In this document: positions 8,461 through 15,571 of the stretch, in pieces
Position numbering within the stretch: position 1 is the first letter of the stretch
How the letters are laid out: every line of letters begins with the position of its first letter
Source of the DNA: Acidobacteriaceae bacterium
Lineage (GTDB): Bacteria; Acidobacteriota; Terriglobia; Terriglobales; Acidobacteriaceae
DNA: 64,000 nucleotides
Assembly (NCBI GenBank): GCA_027307045.1
Contig: DAHUXR010000008.1
Span: 1 to 64,000, forward strand
Reading direction: 5' to 3'
Notes under the pieces: generated by a model
What the model was told of the DNA's origin: nothing
Seen by the model: only the letters and a program-made list of their open reading frames with translations
The model's database searches: none
Made by a program: the position numbers and the translations under genes

Positions 8461-9312
8461 ATGGCCAGCACAGTTTGGAAGGGACATCTCACTTTTGGTC
8501 TGCTGTCGCTTCCCGTCAAATTGTACAGCGCAGCCCGCAGTGAATCCGTCGGCTTCAACCAACTGCACAAAACGGACAACTCCCGCGTCAAGCAGGTGCT
8601 TTACTGCCAGCTTGAGGATAAGCCCATCTCGCGCAGTGAGATCGTGAAGGGCTATGAGTACGAAAAAGACAAGTACGTCGTCATCGACGACGCGGACATC
8701 AAGAAGGTCGCGCCCAAAACCGCCAAGACTATGGAAGTCCTGGAGTTTGTAAAGGCCGCTGAAGTCGATGCCATTTTCTTTGAAAGCTCCTATTACATGG
8801 CACCCGATGAAGCCGGCGAAAAGCCCTATGCCCTGCTTTTTGAAGCACTGCGCCAGAGCGGCTGCGTGGGCGTGGCCAAGATTGCCATGCACAATCGGGA
8901 GCATATCGTTGTGCTGCGGCCGGGACCGAAAGGCATTCTGCTGCACACCATGTATTATCCTGACGAGATCCGGCAGGTTGAAGAGTTCCGCACCGACACC
9001 AGCATTGTGAAAGAAAAAGAACTGGCCATGGCCAAGATGCTGATCGATTCCCTCCTCGCTGAATTCGAACCTCAGAAATACCACGATGCCTATCGCGAAA
9101 ACCTGATGGCCATGATCCAGGCCAAGGTTGAAGGCAAGCAGATCGTTGAAACCGTGGAGACCAAGCACAAAGCGCCTGTGGTCGATATTCTTGAAGCGCT
9201 CAAGATGAGCCTGGCCGAAGTGAAAAAACCAATTCGTTCCTCAACCGGCACGCCCGCCGTTCCGGTAGAAGAAGAGCGTCCAGCGCGGAAAAGCCGCAAA
9301 ACCGGCGGTTAA
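8461..9312 (+). CDS. ku: Ku homodimeric end-binding protein
   Basis: A 283-aa bacterial Ku starting MASTVWKGHLTFGLLSLPVKLY, the usual family N terminus, so ATG 8461 is preferred over the ORF-track start at 8404. The central beta-barrel includes GYEYEKDKYVVIDDADI and FFESSYYMAPDE. The C-terminal tail (PAVPVEEERPARKSRKTGG) is lysine/arginine-rich, as expected of the DNA-binding and LigD-recruiting extension. Ku rings bind double-strand ends and recruit LigD. It is divergent from ligD. Confidence 0.96.
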   Translation: MASTVWKGHLTFGLLSLPVKLYSAARSESVGFNQLHKTDNSRVKQVLYCQLEDKPISRSEIVKGYEYEKDKYVVIDDADIKKVAPKTAKTMEVLEFVKAAEVDAIFFESSYYMAPDEAGEKPYALLFEALRQSGCVGVAKIAMHNREHIVVLRPGPKGILLHTMYYPDEIRQVEEFRTDTSIVKEKELAMAKMLIDSLLAEFEPQKYHDAYRENLMAMIQAKVEGKQIVETVETKHKAPVVDILEALKMSLAEVKKPIRSSTGTPAVPVEEERPARKSRKTGG

Positions 9313-9354
9313 TTCAGCGATCCCAGCATCGTGCTAACTCAAGATGAAGCAGCT

Positions 9355-10107
9355 TTATTGCCCTTTTCCCTGCGTCACCGTTGTTGCCTTGTTCTTTTCA
9401 AACGTCACGGTCACCGGTTTGCCGGCGTTGGCAAACTCAATGGTGCGATTGCCGTAATCTCCTTCACTTGCGCTCATGTTGGCTCCCAGCGCAAAGCTGG
9501 CCTGCAATTCGCTCATACCCTGCTTGGCCTGGTGCTGATCAATTGCGCTCCATACATCTGCAGGCCAGTGCTTGTAGAGTTCGTGCGGGTCTTCAAAAAA
9601 GAAATTGTCGTTTGCCGTGAAGGTATAGTCATCGCTGGTGTTTGATCCAATGGCAGCAGCAAACGTTCCAGTCTCTCCTGCTTTCTCAAACACGGCCATG
9701 ATCTTCTTCTGGACAACCGTGACCTCGCCGACTTTAGGTGGCGCCGCATCGCGTGCCAGCACCACATCTTTGACCTGCAACTTGGCGACGGGAGGCAAGA
9801 GTCCCACTTGGCGCTTAAAGTTCACCGCATGCGTCGCTGCATCGTACGGATAATACGGCAGAACGTTTCCGGTTTTTACCCACATCGGCTTGCCCACCAG
9901 CTCTTTTTTAGCGGACTCCACGTTGTAAGGAAAAATCTTGTGCGGGGTCACATAATCATCCATGTTCGATGAGTATGTTGTCTCCGGCTTTTTGGGCCCG
10001 CCACCTGTGTCTCGCCGGGCATAAAGGATGAACCCCACCCGAATGCCAGCGATCACAATAAATACGAGCAGACTTATCTGTAGTTTCTTTTTAAGATCAG
10101 CATCCAT
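9355..10107 (-). CDS. membrane-anchored hypothetical protein
   Basis: A 250-aa protein from ATG 10107 (MDADLKKKLQISLLVFIVIAG). One N-terminal transmembrane segment (residues about 10-27) is followed by a predicted extracytoplasmic region rich in short polar loops. I recognise no family. It is convergent with ku (43 bp between stops) and lies downstream of the YeiH-type transporter on the same strand, 66 bp beyond the transporter's stop, so read-through from that unit is possible. The ORF-track start at 10167 adds 20 unlikely residues. Confidence 0.7.
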   Translation of the reverse strand: MDADLKKKLQISLLVFIVIAGIRVGFILYARRDTGGGPKKPETTYSSNMDDYVTPHKIFPYNVESAKKELVGKPMWVKTGNVLPYYPYDAATHAVNFKRQVGLLPPVAKLQVKDVVLARDAAPPKVGEVTVVQKKIMAVFEKAGETGTFAAAIGSNTSDDYTFTANDNFFFEDPHELYKHWPADVWSAIDQHQAKQGMSELQASFALGANMSASEGDYGNRTIEFANAGKPVTVTFEKNKATTVTQGKGQ

Positions 10108-10173
10108 CGTGAAATAAATGTAACATGCGCAAGGCTGCTTAACGCCAGGGACGAGACAGCCTAGCAACCTTTG

Positions 10174-11259
10174 TCACAGCTTCACGAGTTTGTTCGCTCC
10201 CAGCACCAGTCCCAGCGTGACCGCCGCTATCACCACCTCGCCCAGCGCTCCCACAATGAAGGGCCGCAATCCCTGCTTCTTCATTTCCTTGAAATTGATG
10301 CGCAAGCCGACTCCGGCAAACGTCAGCAGAAACGCCCACTTGGACAAGTTCGCAAGGCTATTCACCTGGTCTTTATTGAAGATGCTCAGGCTGGCCAGCA
10401 ACGAGATCAGCAGGAACCCCAGCACAAACTTGGGAAACTTCTGCCACAGAAACGCGGCCTTGTCGCCAACAGCTTGCCGGCCATCTCGCGCCGCCCAGTA
10501 AAGCGCGTAACCCAGAACCACAAAGCCGATCATCGCATTGCGCGAAGTTTTGGCCAGTACTGCAATTTTGGCGGCGGCATCAGAAAAGAGCGCGCCCGCT
10601 GCGACTGCTTCTGCTGTATTATCCACCCCGGTCCCGGCCCAGAGGCCGTAAATGCGGTCGCTCATTCCCAGCCAGTGACCGATGGGCGGAAAAGTGAATA
10701 GCGCCAGCGCGCCCAGAGCCAGGATTGCCGCGATGGCAAAGGACGCATCTTCATCGTCCGCTTCAATCGCGCCTTTCGTGGCGATAATCGCCGATACGCC
10801 GCAGATCGAACTGCCGACGGCAAGCAGACTCGTCAGCTTGGGGCTAAGCCCGAAGATCCGTCCCAGCAGTGTCATGAACCCGATGGAGAGAATAAGTTCT
10901 ATCAGGACCAAAGTCAGACTGACCGCGCCCAGCTTTAGAACGTCCGCCAAGAGAAAACGCGCTCCCAGCAACACAATGCCGGTCTTGAGCCAGAATTCAT
11001 AGGTCGCGATCCCCGGCTTAAAAACTTCGGCCACGCCGATCGTGTTGGAGATCAAAAGCCCGATCAGGATAGCCCACAGAACATATTCAATGTTGGGAAC
11101 CACCAGATGATGGGCTTTGGTATAAGCGGCGATCGACTTCTCCAGAACCTTTCCGCCCAATCCCACAATGGTCAGAAGACCAATGCCAGGCAGCATGGCT
11201 AAAAACCTGCGTGGCAGTCCTATTGGTTCGGCGCTAAGTACGGCTGTTGTAGTTGCCAT
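10174..11259 (-). CDS. YeiH-family (UPF0324) putative sulfate exporter
   Basis: A 361-aa polytopic membrane protein of about ten segments. Family signatures are VLLGARFLLADVLKLG, the re-entrant GSSICGVSAIIATKGAIEAD and GTGVDNTAEAVAAG. The family name (putative sulfate exporter, PSE) comes from genomic links to sulfonate catabolism; transport has been little tested. ATG 11259 has GGAGG eight bases upstream and is preferred over 11274. A 41-aa membrane peptide gene ends 33 bp upstream, and a promoter/terminator leader lies before that, so expression may be attenuated. Confidence 0.88.
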   Translation of the reverse strand: MATTTAVLSAEPIGLPRRFLAMLPGIGLLTIVGLGGKVLEKSIAAYTKAHHLVVPNIEYVLWAILIGLLISNTIGVAEVFKPGIATYEFWLKTGIVLLGARFLLADVLKLGAVSLTLVLIELILSIGFMTLLGRIFGLSPKLTSLLAVGSSICGVSAIIATKGAIEADDEDASFAIAAILALGALALFTFPPIGHWLGMSDRIYGLWAGTGVDNTAEAVAAGALFSDAAAKIAVLAKTSRNAMIGFVVLGYALYWAARDGRQAVGDKAAFLWQKFPKFVLGFLLISLLASLSIFNKDQVNSLANLSKWAFLLTFAGVGLRINFKEMKKQGLRPFIVGALGEVVIAAVTLGLVLGANKLVKL

Positions 11260-11292
11260 TTGCAAATCCTCCAATCAAACTCTTGCTGTGCG

Positions 11293-11418
11293 TTACCATC
11301 CCACATGCTTCAAGGCGCCCAACTTCACGAGCGCCGCTAACAGCAAAGCAATCGCCACGGCCCAGCCGTCCAGCGAAAGACTTTTCTTTGGTTTTCCTTG
11401 TGTCACTCGATTTGCCAT
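11293..11418 (-). CDS. 41-aa single-pass membrane peptide
   Basis: An ORF too short for the track. It encodes MANRVTQGKPKKSLSLDG, then a hydrophobic stretch WAVAIALLLAALVKLGAL and a short tail ending GW. The ATG has a textbook AGGAGG nine bases upstream. The gene ends 33 bp before the YeiH-type transporter, so the two should be co-translated from one message. A lysine-rich N terminus and one membrane helix suggest a small accessory subunit or regulator of the transporter. That role is inference from position only. Confidence 0.65.
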   Translation of the reverse strand: MANRVTQGKPKKSLSLDGWAVAIALLLAALVKLGALKHVGW

Positions 11419-11487
11419 TTGCCTGGGCCTCCTATATGCCAGCTTTGTTCAACTGTGTATAGCCCCTGATCTTTGCCGCAAAACAAA

Positions 11488-11516
11488 AAGCCCACTCACG
11501 TCTGGTGAGTGGGCTT
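11488..11516 (-). terminator. intrinsic terminator in the yeiH-like leader
   Basis: On the minus strand a perfect 12-bp stem (AAGCCCACTCAC / GTGAGTGGGCTT, 5-base loop) is followed by CTTTTTGTTTTG. It lies 70 bp upstream of the 41-aa peptide and downstream of a promoter-like sequence, so it either ends a small RNA or acts as an attenuator for the transporter genes. Confidence 0.8.
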
Positions 11517-11634
11517 CAGCAACTTTTCCTAAACTATTGCCTAATAAAATTACCCGCCAGATATGCAGAACAAGACGCACGGACAACAAGAGTTGTTCGT
11601 ACACATCGGCATCTGGCGAAGAGTCTTCATGCGA
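11517..11634 (-). ncRNA. structured leader RNA or small RNA
   Basis: Between a promoter-like element and the terminator the minus strand can fold strongly. An outer stem CGCCAGAT/ATCTGGCG (11611-11618 with 11555-11562) encloses a long hairpin, GTGTACG-A-ACAAC, loop TCTT, GTTGT-C-CGTGCGT (11598-11604 with 11575-11581). I do not recognise a known riboswitch family. The same bases encode a cysteine-rich 26-aa ORF (next entry), so it may be a leader peptide whose coding region is structured, or a stand-alone RNA of about 150 nt. Confidence 0.5.
11550..11630 (-). CDS. possible 26-aa cysteine-rich leader peptide
   Basis: An ATG-initiated ORF encoding MKTLRQMPMCTNNSCCPCVL and a short tail FCISGG. 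Five cysteines lie within 13 residues, which is striking upstream of a sulfur-linked transporter family. The ATG would be only about four bases from the predicted transcription start, so translation would be leaderless. Cysteine-codon leader peptides that sense cysteine supply are known in actinobacteria. I see no clean antiterminator partner for the downstream terminator arm, and the ORF may be incidental to a structured RNA. Confidence 0.4.
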   Translation of the reverse strand: MKTLRQMPMCTNNSCCPCVLFCISGG

Positions 11635-11640
11635 AGAGGT

Positions 11641-11669
11641 ATCCTACCGAGCGGTTGGATGTTTGTCAA
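11641..11669 (-). promoter_or_regulatory. sigma70-type promoter for the leader RNA
   Basis: On the minus strand TTGACA, a 17-base spacer and TAGGAT form a near-consensus -35/-10 pair. The predicted start, near 11634, lies just before the cysteine-rich ORF and the structured region. Confidence 0.6.
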
Positions 11670-11825
11670 AACTTATTCGATTCTCAATTTTTATGGGGGA
11701 TAGATGGTTTCCCAATTCGGGACAAGTCGCATGCTTGGGCCGTGGCACCAATGCCGTCGAATCTAACTTTGCTGTAAACATTCGATGAAGAATGAAAAAT
11801 CTGTTTCAAAGCACAAAAGGAAAGA

Positions 11826-11846
11826 GCCGAGTCTCCAAGACCCGGC
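11826..11846 (-). terminator. intrinsic terminator after the phosphoesterase remnant
   Basis: On the minus strand GCCGGGTCT/AGACTCGGC forms a 9-bp stem with one G-U pair and a 3-base loop, followed by TCTTTCCTTTTG. It sits where a functional phosphoesterase gene would have ended. Confidence 0.65.
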
Positions 11847-11852
11847 CCTGAA

Positions 11853-12712
11853 AAAATGACAGAACTATTGAAAGCGTTCGTGAAAGATGGCACTTTTTCT
11901 GTTTGTTTTAGTCGCGGCAATCCAAGAAGGTCCTCGATTGTCGCAAGCAATGATTGATGCTGATAAAAGGTGTTATCCGCAAATTTTTCCTTGACTTGCG
12001 GGCCGATCACAATTGTGGTGATGTGCCCACCTCCATGGCTGGAATCGCTCTTGGCTGCCTCAGTCAAGTGTAATGATAAGAACGCCGTTCTGCTGAAAAC
12101 CGGGATCGTCAAGCAACGGGCCCACGCACTGTCTGAGCCAATTATCGGCTTCCTGTAGTGTGCCGTCGTGCGCGTCATAGTCCTGATCGGGGATGACCAT
12201 GCTGAAATCCGGAAGCGTTCCGCTCTTCAGGTCCTGCACGAACTGATCATATGGCACCAGGTTCATGCGTTGTTTGTCGTCATCGCGAACGTTGGTGAAA
12301 TAGGCCATGGGAAAGTGTTTCTTCACATACGGGTCCCGATTGCCACCTACGTAGCCCGCCCGCGGAAGGCTTTCGCCATATGCTTTCCATGTCTTGTTCG
12401 CCGCGATCAACTGCGAAACAAGGTTTTCATCCTGGACGACGCCGCCATAGTGATTATCGGTACTGATGGTCTGCCCCGTGGTCATGGTAAATAGTTGCCC
12501 ATGGAGGGATGATGGTTAGCGTAATAATTGACCAGGATCGTATGTTTTTCCGCCATTGATTTTAGATATGGCATTCCGCTCTGGGTAATCACATTATCAA
12601 GGGAGTGGTTTTCTTCTACGATAAGTACTACGTGCTTCGATTGTGGCATGGCCGCAAAGGCTGCTGCGGCACAACTCAGCATCAACAGAGCGCTCCAAAG
12701 CTTATATCTCAT
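11853..12712 (-). pseudogene. frameshifted phosphoesterase / acid phosphatase family gene
   Basis: Three ORF-track pieces in different frames form one secreted phosphoesterase (PF04185 type). The first, 12482-12712, has a signal peptide and the metal-site block HVVLIVEENHSLDNV. The second, 12060-12485, continues with TTGQTISTDN and DFSMVIPDQDYDAHDGT. The third, 11853-12060, resumes with EAAKSDSSHGGGHITTIVIGP, the C-terminal metal motif. Frame breaks fall after MGNYL (about 12480) and after VLIITLD (about 12062). All catalytic blocks survive, so the breaks are recent, or one or both are sequence errors. An intact version would hydrolyse phosphate esters in the periplasm. Confidence 0.7.
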
Positions 12713-13354
12713 TGATTCCTCTTTTCTGTTTCAGCCGGAACGCCTTCAGGCAGCTCAGCAAAACACGATTGATCAATTGGTCTGATGTGCGTAGGGGCGC
12801 GCGCCAGCCATTTTTCCATAGTGCTAGCGCTTTCAGCGGGCCGGCGGTGGTGTTGGTTTCAGCCGCTACTTTTTTGTTTGCTTCATTCACCCGTAAACAG
12901 GTTTGAAAAAACAGCGCACTTCCCTGCTCTTGCGTAGCTTGTGAGCAACCGGGCGAAGTTTCGTCAATGAAAGCTTGATTATGCCCGGGAAGCGCTGGCT
13001 AAGAGCAGCAGCAGTGCAATGCCCACGAGTAAATACCAAAGCCCAATGCGTTCATGAGAACCAACGTTGTGCGGCAGCAAAGCAGTTTCCTTGGGACGGC
13101 TAGATGCTCGTCTGGCTCTTGTTAGTAATCGCGTGATGTCTCCAATCGGCCATGCTGCGGCTGGACAAAATCCAGAGACAATGATGATCGTTTAATCTGT
13201 TTGCTGCGGTGATCCAGATCACATGGCCAGGGTAGCTTGAAATGGTTGGCGGTCCATTGATGGAAGTTAACGATCAATATAAGAGCCGCAGGCGTGTGAT
13301 ACGCGTCACTGTTTAGCAGCCATTGAAGCGCACATAGTAGCAGAGGAGATGATT
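12713..13354. other. intergenic region with a possible ORF remnant and a CRP/FNR-like site
   Basis: A 640-bp gap between the phosphoesterase remnant and the Usp gene. On the minus strand 12979-13191 is open for 70 codons and ends with a membrane-like segment (IGLWYLLVGIALLLLLASAS), but it has no ATG or GTG start and is probably a remnant. The right part holds the control region of the Usp gene. Confidence 0.4.
13209..13222. promoter_or_regulatory. CRP/FNR-family-like palindrome upstream of the Usp gene
   Basis: GTGATCCAGATCAC is a perfect palindrome of the form GTGA-N6-TCAC, the core of CRP-type operators. It lies about 130 bp before the universal stress protein start, a gene class often controlled by CRP/FNR-family regulators. 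One site only; no binding data. Confidence 0.4.
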
Positions 13355-14260
13355 ATGAATGCCGTCGCCATTCCCGTTCTTCCTGCCGTCCGGTTAAAAA
13401 CTATTCTTTATGCGACCGATTTCTCAAAACCATCACGGGCCGCGCTACCTATTGTTTCAGCCATCGCGCGGAAATACGGTTCAAGGATCTTTGCCGCCCA
13501 CGTTTGGGCTCCTCTGCCCTATTCCATGGTGACTCCTGAGGCGCTCTCCGTGCTTGAAGATAAGGAGGAAAGCGATGCCAGGGACGTGCTCGAGCAATTC
13601 ACGCAAACCGGGGAACTTGAAGGTCTGCCGGTCACCCCGATTTTGAAATGTGGCGACCCAACACGGGAGCTTAGCCGGATTGTGCACCAGCATCATATTG
13701 ATCTGGCAATCTTGAGCACGCACGGACGAACAGGGTTTAAACGGCTCTTGATGGGATCGGTGGCGGAAGAGCTCTTCCGTAGCCTGCCTTGTCCAGTGCT
13801 GACTGTGGGCCCGAATATTTCAAGACGGTTCGATAGTCAATCGGAAATCAATCAAATTCTATTCCCGACGGACCTTTCCCACGGGTCAGCTGCGGTGTTT
13901 CCATATCTCGCGGCTGTGGCGGCCGAGTACGCGGCCTGCATCGCGCTTTTACATGTTGTGCCACTGGAAGATCGGAGACACCCGGCCGCCATGGATCAAG
14001 CTGACAGCCTGCGGAGCGCCATGCAACGCATGTTTGTTCCACAAATTGATCCACGTTGCGAAGTTAAGCTGGTAGTCGAAGCCGGTGATCCGACTGAGAG
14101 GATCTTGACTCATGCGCGCGCCGAAAAGGTAGACTTAATTGGGTTTGGAGTCCGGAAAGCTGGAGAAATTACTACCCATTTCCGAAACTCGGTTCCCTAC
14201 AAGGTCGTGCTGGAATCGGAATGTCCGGTGCTGACTTCTCATTTCGGCGATGGGTGGTAA
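13355..14260 (+). CDS. tandem-domain universal stress protein
   Basis: A 301-aa protein with two UspA domains. Domain 1 (about 10-150) starts TILYATDFSKPSRAAL and ends with the ATP-binding loop STHGRTGFKRLLMGS (GxxG-x6-GS). Domain 2 (about 160-300) starts ILFPTDLSHGSAAVFPYL; its equivalent loop, FGVRKAGEITTHFRNS, lacks the glycine pattern and probably does not bind ATP. Start ATG 13355 is preferred over 13349 because GGAG sits six bases upstream. Tandem Usps act in stress survival and hypoxia responses. The cyclopropane synthase gene follows about 80 bp downstream. Confidence 0.9.
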   Translation: MNAVAIPVLPAVRLKTILYATDFSKPSRAALPIVSAIARKYGSRIFAAHVWAPLPYSMVTPEALSVLEDKEESDARDVLEQFTQTGELEGLPVTPILKCGDPTRELSRIVHQHHIDLAILSTHGRTGFKRLLMGSVAEELFRSLPCPVLTVGPNISRRFDSQSEINQILFPTDLSHGSAAVFPYLAAVAAEYAACIALLHVVPLEDRRHPAAMDQADSLRSAMQRMFVPQIDPRCEVKLVVEAGDPTERILTHARAEKVDLIGFGVRKAGEITTHFRNSVPYKVVLESECPVLTSHFGDGW

Positions 14261-14282
14261 TGGATAGCAGGGACAACTAAAG

Positions 14283-14302
14283 TTCGAGGTTCATACCTCG
14301 AA
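14283..14302. promoter_or_regulatory. perfect inverted repeat between usp and cfa-like genes
   Basis: TTCGAGGT-TCAT-ACCTCGAA is an 8-bp perfect inverted repeat with a 4-base centre. No T-run follows it, so it is more like an operator or a mRNA hairpin than a terminator. It lies 40 bp before the cyclopropane synthase start. Confidence 0.4.
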
Positions 14303-14341
14303 TATATTGGGCAATGCATCTTGTCTGCGTGGAGTTCTTGC

Positions 14342-15571
14342 ATGCCACACAAAGGGCTTGACCGCCGATTGCTAAGCAGTATCCATCATCTCGCCGGCTC
14401 AGCGCGCGTCCGCATGGAACTGGGCTTTTCGCCGAGACAAATGTCTCTATGTCCAACGCTGCCCGTCGTACGCCTGAAGGACAGAAAAACTCTTCTTGCC
14501 GTGCTGTTGAACCCTGAGATGAATTTTGGGGATCTATACAGCCAGGGCGATATCGATGTGGAAGGGGACCTTGTTAAAGCCCTGGAAGCTCTTTACCATG
14601 CGCCCAACCGGCTTATTACACGCCTGATTTCGCGCTGGCTTGGATGGATCCAGTCATGCGGGTTGAGCGCTGCGCGCAAGAACATCCATCACCATTACGA
14701 TATTTCCACCGATTTTTACAAACTCTGGCTTGATCCAAAGCTGGTATACACATGCGCTTACTTCCCGGACGAGAACACAGGCCTGGAAGACGCCCAGAAA
14801 GCAAAGTTGGACCTGGTATGCCGCAAGCTCTGGTTGCAACCGGGTGAAACCGTGGTGGAAGCAGGTTGCGGCTGGGGTGCGCTAAGCCTGCATATGGCCC
14901 GCGAATACGGCGTACGTGTGAAAGCTTTTAACATCTCGCATGAGCAGATTGCATTTGCCCGCGAACAGGCAAAACTTGAAGGGCTGGAGTCCAGAGTTGA
15001 ATTTATTGAAGATGATTACCGTAATATCGCTGCTCATTATGACGCGTTCGTTTCAGTGGGGATGTTGGAGCACATTGGTCGCGAGCACTATGAAGAATTA
15101 GGGAACGTTATTCGTCGCTCGATTGGCGATACGGGCCGCGGCCTGTTGCATTTCATTGGAAAAAGCCAGCCTCAGCCATTCAGCGTCTGGATCAGGAAAC
15201 GCATATTCCCCGGCGCCTATACACCTACTCTGCGTGAAGCAATGGACGTCCTCGAACCGCATGACTTCAGCGTGCTTGATGTTGAAAATCTGCGCATGCA
15301 CTATGCGCGGACGATTGAGTTCTGGTTGCAGCGCTATGAACGCCATTTTGAGCAAGTTGTCGAGCGCTTTGGCCCGACTTTTGCTCGAATGTGGCGGCTG
15401 TATCTGGCTGGCTCCATTGCCGGATTTCGAGTGGGCACGCTGCAACTGTTCCAAATAGTTCTTGCCGGCCGGGCCTGCAAATCTCAGCCATGGACCCGGG
15501 CACAGTTATACAACAACAATGCAACCGAACAGGATTCACAGGATGCGCAATGGATTCGTGCGACGTCTTAA
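14342..15571 (+). CDS. cfa: cyclopropane-fatty-acyl-phospholipid synthase family methyltransferase
   Basis: A 409-aa SAM-dependent enzyme that modifies double bonds of phospholipid acyl chains. Signatures are HHYDISTDFYKLWLDPKLVYTCAYF, SAM motif I VVEAGCGWGALSLHMAREYG, and FVSVGMLEHIGREHYEE. ATG 14342 has GGAG seven bases upstream and is preferred over TTG 14321. The next gene, an FAD oxidoreductase, overlaps its end by 22 bp, which implies coupled translation and a shared pathway. With a reductase partner the product could be a methyl-branched rather than a cyclopropane chain, as in mycobacterial tuberculostearate synthesis; that is inference. Confidence 0.88.
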   Translation: MPHKGLDRRLLSSIHHLAGSARVRMELGFSPRQMSLCPTLPVVRLKDRKTLLAVLLNPEMNFGDLYSQGDIDVEGDLVKALEALYHAPNRLITRLISRWLGWIQSCGLSAARKNIHHHYDISTDFYKLWLDPKLVYTCAYFPDENTGLEDAQKAKLDLVCRKLWLQPGETVVEAGCGWGALSLHMAREYGVRVKAFNISHEQIAFAREQAKLEGLESRVEFIEDDYRNIAAHYDAFVSVGMLEHIGREHYEELGNVIRRSIGDTGRGLLHFIGKSQPQPFSVWIRKRIFPGAYTPTLREAMDVLEPHDFSVLDVENLRMHYARTIEFWLQRYERHFEQVVERFGPTFARMWRLYLAGSIAGFRVGTLQLFQIVLAGRACKSQPWTRAQLYNNNATEQDSQDAQWIRATS

